From NCBI GenBank assembly GCA_050010255.1, contig JBEKLJ010000122.1, forward strand, positions 1-10,355: a DNA stretch of 10,355 nt, written 5' to 3'. Made by a program: the position numbers and the translations under genes. The notes beneath the pieces are model-generated. The model ran no database searches. It had not been told where the DNA came from and saw nothing but the letters and a program-made list of their open reading frames with translations. The stretch is from JBEKLJ01 sp050010255. GTDB lineage: Bacteria > Acidobacteriota > Terriglobia > Bryobacterales > Bryobacteraceae. Below, piece by piece: positions 1 to 6,501 of the stretch; within the stretch, counting starts at the first letter, position 1; every line of letters starts with the position of its first letter.

Positions 1-204
1 GCTGGCCGGCCAACTGGGCGTCCGCTAGCCTTCTCACCACGACCGGCTCACGAAGAGAAAGGGAGAGCGCGGCCGGCTTCCTAGCACTCCCGTTAAGGAG
101 CTGCCATCGCCGTGGCCCGCGCAGGCTTGGGTGCTCGGCCCAGTACGCCGAGGCCGGGGGTTCCAGTACTCATCGGCACCTCGCCTCGGTCCGTCGCCAC
201 GGTC

Positions 205-213
205 TGGTATAGT
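205..213 (+). promoter_or_regulatory. Extended -10 promoter of mqnD
   Basis: TGG followed by TATAGT (208-213) forms an extended -10 element (TGN-TATAGT, one mismatch to TATAAT). I see no -35 box at 16-18 bp upstream, as is usual for extended -10 promoters. Transcription would begin near 220, about 8 nt before the ATG at 228. The preceding 1-204 holds no convincing gene: the + frames show no recognisable protein, and the only structure I see is a small hairpin (CTCGGC 134-139 with GCCGAG 147-152). Confidence 0.45.
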
Positions 214-227
214 TGAGGGTCCAACCT

Positions 228-1073
228 ATGCCGCCCGAGGAACCCGCTGAAATCGTATGCGCCCATAGCCCGGATTCCGACGACGCATACATGTTTTACG
301 GGATCGCGACCAAGAAGATCCGCTCGCGGCTGGTCGGCTTCCGGCACGTCCTGGAGGAGATCGAGTCGCTGAACCAGAAGGCGCTGAAAGGCCGCTACGA
401 GCTGACCGCGATCTCTTACCACGTCTATCCGTATGTGGCGGACAAGTACGTGTTGATGGCCAGCGGCTCGAGTGTGGGCGACGGGTACGGGCCGGTGCTG
501 GTGTCCTCGTGGCCGCTGGCGCAGAGTGAGGTGCGCGGCAAGAGAATCGCCGTGCCGGGGCTGACAACGACGGCCTACCTGGCGCTGAAGATCTTCGAGG
601 CCGACATCGAACCGGTGGCCATGCCCTTCGACAAGGTCTTGGAAGCCGTGGCCGAGCATACGGTCGATCTGGGGCTGGTCATCCACGAAGGGCAGTTGAC
701 CTACGCGCGCGGCGGCCTGCACAAGGTCCTGGACCTGGGCGCGTGGTGGAAGGCGACCTTCGGCCTCCCGCTGCCGCTCGGGGCCAACGCGCTGCTGCGC
801 TCGCTGGGACCCGAGGTCCGCAGCGAGTGCTGCCGGATGGTGCGCGAAAGCGTCCACTACGCCCTGGAGAACCACGAAGAGGCGCTGAACTACGCCATGA
901 ACTACGCCCGCGACACGGAGCCGCGCCTGGCGGAGAAGTTCATCGGCATGTACGTGAACCAGTACACCGTGGATGGGGGCGAGGTGGTGGCGCGCGCCGC
1001 CCAGAAGCTCTTCGACGTGGGCTACGAACGCGGCCTGCTGCCCTGCCGCGCCGAAGCCGAGTTCACGCGCTAG
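228..1073 (+). CDS. mqnD: 1,4-dihydroxy-6-naphthoate synthase (MqnD), futalosine menaquinone pathway
   Basis: Cytosolic enzyme of the futalosine route to menaquinone. MqnD converts cyclic dehypoxanthinyl futalosine to 1,4-dihydroxy-6-naphthoate and has a two-lobed fold like a periplasmic binding protein. The 281 residues cover the usual family length. Visible family features are an N-terminal HSPDSDDAYMFYG loop (residues 13-25), which resembles the HSPDADD variant I recall from epsilonproteobacterial MqnD rather than the SPCPNDTF of Thermus; a GYGPVLVS segment (86-93); GKRIAVPGLTTTAYLAL (104-120); and VIHEGQLTY, whose His153 aligns with the family's catalytic His. The ATG at 228 is preferred over an in-frame TTG at 213 because GAGGGT (215-220) lies 7 nt before the ATG and the TTG overlaps the -10 element. 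No other mqn gene is present, so the pathway is dispersed. The wider MqnA/MqnD family makes the exact step slightly uncertain. Confidence 0.87.
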   Translation: MPPEEPAEIVCAHSPDSDDAYMFYGIATKKIRSRLVGFRHVLEEIESLNQKALKGRYELTAISYHVYPYVADKYVLMASGSSVGDGYGPVLVSSWPLAQSEVRGKRIAVPGLTTTAYLALKIFEADIEPVAMPFDKVLEAVAEHTVDLGLVIHEGQLTYARGGLHKVLDLGAWWKATFGLPLPLGANALLRSLGPEVRSECCRMVRESVHYALENHEEALNYAMNYARDTEPRLAEKFIGMYVNQYTVDGGEVVARAAQKLFDVGYERGLLPCRAEAEFTR

Positions 1074-1113
1074 TTCCCGGTTCCGGCCGTGCTTCCGGCC
1101 GTTCGTCTCCCCC

Positions 1114-1122
1114 TGCCATAAT
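1114..1122 (+). promoter_or_regulatory. Extended -10 promoter, probably leaderless start of the HEAT-repeat gene
   Basis: TGC followed by CATAAT (1117-1122) matches TGN plus TATAAT with one mismatch. Only six bases separate the hexamer from the ATG at 1129, so the expected transcription start is at or next to the A of the start codon. No Shine-Dalgarno sequence of useful strength lies before the ATG, which agrees with a leaderless mRNA. The gene is therefore probably transcribed separately from mqnD, whose stop is 55 bp upstream. Confidence 0.5.
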
Positions 1123-1128
1123 TGGGGT

Positions 1129-2415
1129 ATGCTGCTCTCCCGACCGCTCATCGCCTGTCTGCTGGCATGCGCCTGCTCCCTGACGGCGGAGCCGCCGGCC
1201 ACCGCGCAGCGTGTCCGCACGGCCCGCGAACTGGCCAGGCAGGGTTCCGACGCCATCCCCAAGCTCGAGCTGATGCTGAGGGACTCGGTCACCGAAGTCC
1301 GGGTCGAGGCAGTGAAGTCGATCGTCGCGATCGACACCGCGGCCAGCCTCGCCCCACTGATCCAGGCCACCCGCGACAATGACGCCGAGGTCCAGATCCG
1401 CGCCACCGACGGCCTGGTGAACTTTTACCTGCCGGGGTACGTCGGGCGCGGGCTGAGCTCGTCGCTGCGGCGAGTCGGCAACGCCCTGAAGGCGCACTTC
1501 ACCGACACTAACGAGCAGACGATCGGCGGTTACGTCCAGGTGCGGCCGGAGGTGATTGAGGCGCTCGGCAAGCTGGCGCGCGGCGGCGTCTCCCTGGAGG
1601 TTCGCGCCAACGCGGCCCGGGCGGCCGGCATCCTGCGCGGCCAGACGGCCATCCCGGACCTGATCGAGGCGCTGCATTCGAAGGACGACCAGTTGATCTA
1701 CGAGAGTCTGATCGCGCTCCAGAAGATCAACGACCCGAGCGCGGCCCCGCGAATCGAGTTCCTACTGCGTGACCTGGACGAGAAGGTGCAACTCGCCGCG
1801 ATCGAGACCACGGGCCTGCTGAGGAACCGCGAGGCGCTGCCCCAGTTGCGCTCCGCGCTCGCGGATGCGCAGAGTGCGAAGGTTCGCCGGGCGGCACTGA
1901 CGGCCATGGCGATGATGCCGGACCCGGCCAGCCGGCCCATCTACGAGCGGTACCTGACGGACCGGGACGAGGGTCTGCGCGCCGCCGCCCTCGAGGGGTT
2001 GGCGCGGCTGAAGGACCCCGCCGACCTGCCGGCCCTCGAGAAGATCTACGCGGAGGAGGCGAAAAGGCCCGCCCAACTGGCCGCCGCGTTCGGCCTGGTG
2101 ATGCTCGGCCGGAGCCAGATCGCCGAGTTCAGCCCGCTTCAGTTCCTCATCAACACGCTGAACTCCGTGGCCTGGCGCGGCGTGGCGCGGGCATACCTGA
2201 TCGAGCTGGCGCGCGATCCGGCCATCCGCCGCCCCCTCCAGGAGCAGGTTCAAGGGGGCACTAAGGACGAGAAGATCGAGCTGGCGCGCATCCTGGGCGT
2301 GAGCGGCGACCGGGACGCGGTCCCGTGCCTGGAGGCGCTGTCGCATGACGCGGACGCCGAAGTCGGCGGGGCCGCCCTGGAGGCCCTGCGGACGCTGAAG
2401 GCGCGGCTGCCATGA
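1129..2415 (+). CDS. Exported HEAT-repeat protein
   Basis: This 428-residue protein has an N-terminal export signal followed by HEAT/PBS-lyase-type alpha-helical repeats. Residues 1-26 have a basic residue (Arg5), a hydrophobic core (PLIACLLACAC) and a possible signal peptidase I site after ATA. Cys14 and Cys16 make a lipoprotein conceivable, but the lipobox is poor and very early. Helical repeats of about 30 residues run through the rest, with recurring patterns such as EVRVEAVKSIVAI, EVQIRATDGLVNF, EVRANAARAAGIL, KVQLAAIETTGLL, KVRRAALTAMAMM, GLRAAALEGLARL and EVGGAALEALRTL. A region near residues 100-150 is less repeat-like. Such solenoids bind proteins and have no catalytic residues, so I assign no specific role. 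The ATG at 1129 is chosen because it starts the signal peptide; the frame is open further upstream, but that part overlaps mqnD and looks non-coding. Not obviously linked in function to its neighbours. Confidence 0.85.
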   Translation: MLLSRPLIACLLACACSLTAEPPATAQRVRTARELARQGSDAIPKLELMLRDSVTEVRVEAVKSIVAIDTAASLAPLIQATRDNDAEVQIRATDGLVNFYLPGYVGRGLSSSLRRVGNALKAHFTDTNEQTIGGYVQVRPEVIEALGKLARGGVSLEVRANAARAAGILRGQTAIPDLIEALHSKDDQLIYESLIALQKINDPSAAPRIEFLLRDLDEKVQLAAIETTGLLRNREALPQLRSALADAQSAKVRRAALTAMAMMPDPASRPIYERYLTDRDEGLRAAALEGLARLKDPADLPALEKIYAEEAKRPAQLAAAFGLVMLGRSQIAEFSPLQFLINTLNSVAWRGVARAYLIELARDPAIRRPLQEQVQGGTKDEKIELARILGVSGDRDAVPCLEALSHDADAEVGGAALEALRTLKARLP

Positions 2416-2451
2416 GCCGGGTGCGCGACATCAATGTGGAGCCACACGTCG

Positions 2452-2538
2452 GCTGTCCGTCTGCGGATGCCAAACGACGGCAAAGCCGACGCTGCAAGCT
2501 GTCCGATTGCGGATGCCAAACAACGGCAAAGCCCACGC
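2452..2538. repeat. Two 41-bp direct repeats, 46-bp period
   Basis: Copies at 2452-2492 and 2498-2538 match at 37 of 41 positions (differences at positions 9, 10, 25 and 37) and are separated by 5 bp. The shared core reads GCGGATGCCAAAC, then one variable base, then ACGGCAAAGCC. The second copy runs into a small hairpin, CCCAC (2532-2536) with GTGGG (2545-2549). The array fills most of the 174-bp gap between the HEAT-repeat gene and the 69-residue gene, and no coding potential is visible in it. Confidence 0.85.
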
Positions 2539-2571
2539 CACAAAGTGGGAGCCGCCCTGCTTTCACTCGTA

Positions 2572-2580
2572 TGCTAGGAT
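2572..2580 (+). promoter_or_regulatory. Extended -10 promoter of the 69-residue protein gene
   Basis: TGC followed by TAGGAT (2575-2580) is an extended -10 match ending 9 bp before the ATG at 2590, so the transcript would start about 2-3 nt before the start codon. The overlapping TATGCT (2570-2575) is an alternative -10. AGGAT (2576-2580) could instead be read as a weak ribosome binding site if transcription starts further upstream. Confidence 0.4.
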
Positions 2581-2589
2581 GAACAAAGT

Positions 2590-2799
2590 ATGGCGATTCC
2601 TAACGTGACGCGGTTCCGGCCTTTCTGCCCGGTCTGCAACGAGACTTTCACCCTGATGGCCGTCATTCCGAAAGGCACGGATGTCCCGGCCTATTTGGCC
2701 GATGTGGTGGCCCGCCACGATCACAAGGCCTACCAGGAATCCAAGCAGCAGCACTTCAAGGTGCGCGTCGGCCAGCAGAAGCAGAGAAGGGCGAAGTAG
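2590..2799 (+). CDS. Small basic protein with possible CCHH metal site, function unknown
   Basis: I do not recognise this 69-residue protein. It has a CPVC pair (Cys13, Cys16) and, 26 residues later, His43 and His45 in ARHDHKAY, which together could hold one zinc ion. The C-terminal third is strongly basic and rich in Gln and Lys (QESKQQHFKVRVGQQKQRRAK ending), which suggests contact with nucleic acid or ribosome. It has no signal peptide or membrane segment. Coding is supported by the cysteine and histidine arrangement, the promoter-like element just before the ATG and an orderly amino-acid composition. It stands alone, converging on the Nramp gene. A small zinc ribbon or an uncharacterised lineage-specific regulator are both possible. 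Confidence 0.7.
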   Translation: MAIPNVTRFRPFCPVCNETFTLMAVIPKGTDVPAYLADVVARHDHKAYQESKQQHFKVRVGQQKQRRAK

Positions 2800-2819
2800 C
2801 GGGACCAGCCGGGGCCATC

Positions 2820-2847
2820 AGCTTCCAGCTTTCAGCTTCCAGCTTTC
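2820..2847. repeat. 14-bp perfect tandem repeat (two copies)
   Basis: AGCTTCCAGCTTTC occurs twice in a row, followed by a partial AGC. It lies 20 bp after the stop of the 69-residue gene, in the gap between two convergent genes. AGCTT(T/C)C-type short tandem repeats are, from memory, common intergenic debris in such genomes; no function is implied. Confidence 0.9.
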
Positions 2848-2916
2848 AGCCAACAGCGGACAGCAGGCACGCTTCCGGCGCGAGCCGGCACGGGTGGGGC
2901 GGTCACAAAGACCGGG

Positions 2917-4167
2917 CTAGGCAAACCACTGCCGCAGCGTGATCCCCACCAGCGCCAGCGTCAGCCCGATCAGAATCACCACCGAGGCCCAGGCGATGGA
3001 ATTGTAGATGCGCGAATTCGTCCACTTGCCCATCAGGTCCTGCTTGTTGATGAGCAGAATCATGAAGATCAGCACCACCGGCAGCAGCACGCCGTTCAAG
3101 ACCTGCGAGAGCAGGATCATCTTCACCAGCGGGAAATCCGGCAGCAGCACCAGCCCGGCGCCGATGGCGATCAGGAGCGTGTACAGCCAGTAGAAAACCG
3201 GCGCCTCGCTGAAGCGCTTGTTGACGCCGGATTCGAACCCCAGCCCCTCGCAGACGGAATAGGCCGTGGAGAGCGGCAGGATAGAGGCGGCGAACAGCGA
3301 GGCGTTGAACAGCCCCGCGCTGAACAGCAGGTAGGCATAACTGCCGAACGGCTTGAGCGCCTGGGCCGCCACGGCGGCGTCGTTGATGTCCTGCGGCCTC
3401 CGGCTCCAGATCGCCGCCGCGCAGGCCACGATGATGAAGAACGCTATCACCGACGTGCCGATACAACCGACAATCACCTCGATGCGCGACTTGGAGTAGT
3501 CCTTCTCCGTTACGCCCTTCTCGACTATCGCCGCCTGAAGGTAAAACTGCATCCAGGGCGCGATCGAAGTGCCCACCATGCCGACCAGCATCACGATGTA
3601 ATCGGCGTCGAGCATCAACACCGGTTTCACGCTGTAGATCAGCGATTGCTTCCAGTCCGGGTGCAGCATAACGGCCGAAACGATGTAGGTCGCGTAGAGG
3701 CCGCTCGCCAACAGGAAGATCTTCTCCACGCTTCTGTAGTTCCCGCGGACCACCAGTAACCAGACGGCGGCGGCACAGATAGGGACGGAGATGTACCGCG
3801 AAATGGAAAACAGCTCGAGCGAGCTGGCGATGCCGGCAAATTCGGCCATCACGTTGGTGAGGTTCGTGGCCACTAGCAGCGCCATCATGACGAAGGTCGC
3901 CCGCAGCCCGAACTCCTCGCGGATCAGGTCCGACAGGCCCTTGCCCGTCACCGCGCCCATGCGCGAGTTCATCTCCTGAGTGACAATCAGCAGAATGGTA
4001 ATTGGCAGCAGGGTCCAGAGCGGAAGATAGCCGTACTTAGCGCCGGCGGCCGAATAGGTAAGGATCCCGCCGGAGTCGTTGTCCACCATCGCGGTGATGA
4101 CCCCCGGCCCCATCACAGCGAAGAACACCGCGATGTGGTACCGAAAACGCTTCAGCATCACCCTCAC
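2917..4167 (-). CDS. Nramp/SLC11-family divalent cation transporter, atypical metal site (probable Mg2+ type)
   Basis: Inner-membrane carrier of 416 residues with about 11 hydrophobic segments and the Nramp fold. In TM1, GPGVITAMVDNDSGG (residues 20-34) aligns Asp31 with the canonical metal-binding Asp, but DPGN becomes DSGG, so the Asn ligand is Gly. In TM6, GTSIAPWMQFYLQ (199-211) replaces the canonical MPH by APW: the Met that favours Mn2+/Fe2+ is Ala203 and the His is Trp205. Published work on Nramp showed that changing this Met to Ala permits Ca2+/Mg2+, and natural Nramp-related Mg2+ transporters (NRMTs) also lack it. I therefore infer Mg2+ or another hard cation, not standard MntH. The start is GTG at 4167 or ATG at 4158 (GAGG lies only 3 nt before the ATG); GAGGA is 11 nt before the GTG. 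It begins 3 bp after the upstream MgtE-like gene, so the two are almost certainly co-transcribed and translationally coupled. Confidence 0.9.
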   Translation of the reverse strand: MRVMLKRFRYHIAVFFAVMGPGVITAMVDNDSGGILTYSAAGAKYGYLPLWTLLPITILLIVTQEMNSRMGAVTGKGLSDLIREEFGLRATFVMMALLVATNLTNVMAEFAGIASSLELFSISRYISVPICAAAVWLLVVRGNYRSVEKIFLLASGLYATYIVSAVMLHPDWKQSLIYSVKPVLMLDADYIVMLVGMVGTSIAPWMQFYLQAAIVEKGVTEKDYSKSRIEVIVGCIGTSVIAFFIIVACAAAIWSRRPQDINDAAVAAQALKPFGSYAYLLFSAGLFNASLFAASILPLSTAYSVCEGLGFESGVNKRFSEAPVFYWLYTLLIAIGAGLVLLPDFPLVKMILLSQVLNGVLLPVVLIFMILLINKQDLMGKWTNSRIYNSIAWASVVILIGLTLALVGITLRQWFA

Positions 4168-4170
4168 CGC

Positions 4171-5409
4171 TCATTGGTTCCTCAATACGGAAATGACGTC
4201 ATCGGCCGTGATCACTCCGGCTAGTTTGCCGTCCTCCTCCACGACCGGCAGCGTCAGAATGTTGTACTTGTCGAACAGCTCGGTGACGCGGTTCTGTTTT
4301 TCATCCACGGATACCTTGATGAGGGTGCCCGTCACGAGTTTCCTCAGAGGCGTGCCCGGCTCGGCGAGGAACAGTCTGCCGAGGGGGACGGCGCCGGTGA
4401 GCCGGCCCTGGTCGTCGATCAGGAAGAGCGTGTTCAGAGTCTCGAGCAGGTCCTCACTGGCGCGCGCGGCCGCGGTCCCTTCCTCGACGGTGGCCTTCTC
4501 CCCGAGCGCGACATACTCGGTGTTCATCATGCCGCCGGCGGTGTCCTCCTTGTACTCCAGAAGCTCGCGGACCTCGGTCTTCGGTTCGGCTTCCATCTCC
4601 TCGAGAATCTCCTCCGAGGTCTCCTCCCCCATCTCGGCCAGTGCGTCGGCGGCCTCGTCGGGCGCCATCTCCTCGACGATATCGGCGGCCTTCTCGGCGT
4701 TGAGGGACTCCAGGATGCTGACCTGCATCTTCGGATCGACCTCGGAGAGGGTGTCCGCGGCCACCTCGCTGTCCAAGGTTTCGATAACCGAGCTGCGTTC
4801 TTCGGGGCTCAAGTCCTCGACGATGTCGGCCAGATCGGCCGGGTGCATGTGCTCAAGCCTCTGGTAGTCGATGTTCAGGCGCAGGCGGCGCTGGGGATCG
4901 GGTTCGACGATGTTGCAGACCTCCCAGCGGATGGAGTTCGGCGGAATGGCCACCTGCAGCCAGCGGATCCAGCGGCGCGGCAGCCACCCCTGCAGGACGC
5001 GGCGGAAGATGCTGCGCACGCCGATGTCCACCTCCAGCACCCGCAAAACGTCCTGGCCGTCCGCCTTCACCACCTCGAAGGTCACGTCGGTGACCCGGAC
5101 GACTTTCCGCCCGGTGACATCGATGATCTGCTGATCGAGCAGGTCGCGGGCGATGCGCAGCATGTACTCGTCTTCCTGGTAGGGGGTGAGGAAGACTTCG
5201 CGCAGCCGGACCCCATCGAGCGAGATGGACTGAATCTGGTCGTGCCGGACCGAGAGCCACGCCCAGCCGCCGCCGACCAGGTAGCGGTCCACCCGGAACG
5301 GGTCGTTCAGTGGAACCAGGGCGGCGTCCTGGATGCGGCCGATGCGGCGGCCCTTGGTGTCGTAGACCTTGAGGCCGAGGATCTCGGTAAAATAGAGCAG
5401 TTCCGCCAT
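4171..5409 (-). CDS. PRC-barrel/MgtE N-domain/CBS protein without channel domain (putative Mg2+ sensor)
   Basis: Soluble 412-residue protein. Residues 4-80 resemble a PRC barrel (LGLKVYDTKGRRIGRIQDAAL), and 90-130 contain a second similar segment (IIDVTGRKVVRVTDVTFEV). Residues 185-288 are an MgtE-type N domain made of short acidic helices (HPADLADIVEDLSPEERSSV, EKAADIVEEMAPDEAADAL). Residues 286-412 are a CBS pair opened by the MgtE hallmark YKEDTAGGMM and closed by GVITADDVISVL. In true MgtE a plug helix and five membrane helices follow; here the protein ends right after the second CBS, with no hydrophobic segment anywhere. The MgtE N and CBS domains are the known Mg2+-sensing gate, so a regulatory role for the adjacent Nramp carrier is inferred. 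The ATG at 5409 starts the first conserved domain and has AGGA 9 nt upstream (5419-5422). First gene of the two-gene operon, divergent from rplM. Confidence 0.88.
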   Translation of the reverse strand: MAELLYFTEILGLKVYDTKGRRIGRIQDAALVPLNDPFRVDRYLVGGGWAWLSVRHDQIQSISLDGVRLREVFLTPYQEDEYMLRIARDLLDQQIIDVTGRKVVRVTDVTFEVVKADGQDVLRVLEVDIGVRSIFRRVLQGWLPRRWIRWLQVAIPPNSIRWEVCNIVEPDPQRRLRLNIDYQRLEHMHPADLADIVEDLSPEERSSVIETLDSEVAADTLSEVDPKMQVSILESLNAEKAADIVEEMAPDEAADALAEMGEETSEEILEEMEAEPKTEVRELLEYKEDTAGGMMNTEYVALGEKATVEEGTAAARASEDLLETLNTLFLIDDQGRLTGAVPLGRLFLAEPGTPLRKLVTGTLIKVSVDEKQNRVTELFDKYNILTLPVVEEDGKLAGVITADDVISVLRNQ

Positions 5410-5421
5410 CGGAAAACGTCC

Positions 5422-5435
5422 TGGCCCACGGGCCA
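5422..5435 (-). promoter_or_regulatory. Hairpin abutting the ribosome binding site of the MgtE-like gene
   Basis: TGGCCC (5422-5427) and GGGCCA (5430-5435) form a perfect 6-bp inverted repeat around AC. In the - strand transcript its 3' arm ends on the first base of the AGGA ribosome binding site (5422-5419), 12 nt before the ATG at 5409. It could limit translation or be a protein operator. The symmetry is certain, the function is not. Confidence 0.35.
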
Positions 5436-5570
5436 AATCGAGCGCGCCACGGGCGTTGTTCCTCCGGCTGCGGCCACTGCGGTGCGCTCTACATTGCCTT
5501 TCAGATTCACTAATCACTATGCCGCAAGGGACGCGCCAGCCGCAACACAAAAAAAGCGGCAGGACGCAGT

Positions 5571-5600
5571 TTGACAGTGCGGCTCGGCGTTCGCTAAGCT
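5571..5600 (+). promoter_or_regulatory. Promoter of rplM-rpsI
   Basis: A perfect -35 box TTGACA (5571-5576) is followed after 18 bp by TAAGCT (5595-5600), a weak -10. A run of seven A (5549-5555) upstream could act as an UP element. Transcription would begin near 5607, giving a leader of about 30 nt that contains AAGGAG. Confidence 0.6.
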
Positions 5601-5637
5601 GGAGTTTTCGCGGCCGAAGGAGCGGACTCGTCTGTCC

Positions 5638-6069
5638 ATGAACACCCAGTTTCCGTCCCCGCAGGAGATCGTGCGCGTCTGGCACGTGGTGGATGCCACG
5701 GACAAGCCCTTGGGGCGCGTGGCGACGCGCGTCGCGATGCTCTTGATGGGAAAGCACAAACCCACGTTCACGCCCTTTCTAGACACCGGCGATCACGTGA
5801 TCGTTCTGAACGCCGCCAAGGTGCGGCTGACCGGCAGGAAGGAAGACCAGAAGATCTATCGGCGGCACAGCGGCTACCCGGGCGGGCTCAAGGAAGTGAC
5901 GGCGCGGAAGCTGCGCGCGGCGCGACCGACTGCCCTTTTCAACGAGGCGGTCGCTGGCATGCTCCCGAAAACCAAGCTGGGCAAGCGTATGCTGCGTAAG
6001 CTGCGCGTGTACCCGGGCGACAAGCATCCGCACCAGGGGCAGAACCCGGTGGCTTGCATCATATCCTGA
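5638..6069 (+). CDS. rplM: 50S ribosomal protein L13
   Basis: Early-assembly protein of the large ribosomal subunit that binds 23S rRNA. The 143 residues match the usual length and show the family landmarks: WHVVDATDKPLGRVAT (15-30), GKHKPTFTPFLDTGD (38-52), the RHSGYPGG block and the C-terminal signature GMLPKTKLGKRMLRKL followed by HPHQGQNP. The ATG at 5638 gives the expected N-terminus. The best ribosome binding site, GAAGGAG (5616-5622), is 15 nt from it, longer than normal, and no other in-frame ATG or GTG start lies in between. It is followed 16 bp later by rpsI, the almost universal partner. Confidence 0.97.
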   Translation: MNTQFPSPQEIVRVWHVVDATDKPLGRVATRVAMLLMGKHKPTFTPFLDTGDHVIVLNAAKVRLTGRKEDQKIYRRHSGYPGGLKEVTARKLRAARPTALFNEAVAGMLPKTKLGKRMLRKLRVYPGDKHPHQGQNPVACIIS

Positions 6070-6085
6070 CGAGAGGGTTTCATTA

Positions 6086-6481
6086 GTGGCAGCACAAGTT
6101 CAGTACCTAGGCACGGGTCGCCGGAAGTCCGCGGTGGCACGCGTGTTTCTGCGGCCGGGCAAAGGACAGATCACCGTCAATAGCCGGACCTTTGAGGAGT
6201 ATTTCGCCACCGAGGCCTGCCGGACAGTGGTGAGGCAGCCGCTGCTGGCGACCGAGATGGCGGACCGGTTCGACGTGTTGATTCTGACCGATGGCGGCGG
6301 AATCGACGGCCAGGCCGGCGCGGCCAAGCTGGGCATCGCCCGGGCGCTGGTGGTGTTTAACGTCGAGCTGCGTCCGCGTCTAAAGGAGCTCGGCTTATTA
6401 ACGCGCGATCCGCGCAAGCACGAGCGGAAGAAGTACGGGCAGAAGGGCGCGCGCAAGCGCTTCCAGTTCTCCAAGCGCTAG
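6086..6481 (+). CDS. rpsI: 30S ribosomal protein S9
   Basis: Small-subunit head protein whose C-terminal tail reaches the P-site tRNA. Its 131 residues start with the typical YLGTGRRKSAVARVFLRPG and end in the basic tail KKYGQKGARKRFQFSKR, including the near-invariant SKR end. The central GGGIDGQAGAAKLGIARAL block is conserved. The start is GTG at 6086, with GAGAGGG (6071-6077) 8 nt upstream. It is co-transcribed with rplM, and a hairpin overlaps its stop codon. Confidence 0.97.
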   Translation: MAAQVQYLGTGRRKSAVARVFLRPGKGQITVNSRTFEEYFATEACRTVVRQPLLATEMADRFDVLILTDGGGIDGQAGAAKLGIARALVVFNVELRPRLKELGLLTRDPRKHERKKYGQKGARKRFQFSKR

Positions 6482-6501
6482 CGCCGTTTCCGGGCGCTAG
6501 C
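6477..6501 (+). terminator. 9-bp hairpin overlapping the rpsI stop codon
   Basis: GCTAGCGCC (6477-6485) pairs perfectly with GGCGCTAGC (6493-6501) around a 7-nt loop. The TAG stop of rpsI (6479-6481) lies inside the 5' arm. No T-tract follows, so it is not a textbook intrinsic terminator; it may be a weak terminator, a 3'-end stabiliser or part of the rpsB leader. Confidence 0.45.

Noticed and set aside
131..170. tRNA-like GGGGGTTCCAGTAC and a nearby stem before mqnD
   Set aside because: The T-loop consensus is not met and no acceptor or anticodon stem can be built.
93..1406. Long - strand open frame (437 codons) opposite mqnD
   Set aside because: Composition is Arg/Ala/His/Gln-rich without any motif, it lies over a recognisable gene in the other strand, and its length is explained by GC-rich codon bias.
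1762..2346. - strand open frame opposite the HEAT-repeat gene
   Set aside because: No domain, low-complexity basic translation; a shadow of the + strand gene.
2900..2914. CGGTC/GACCG hairpin between the 69-residue gene and the Nramp gene
   Set aside because: Only 5 bp, no T-tract on either strand; too weak to call as a terminator for the convergent genes.
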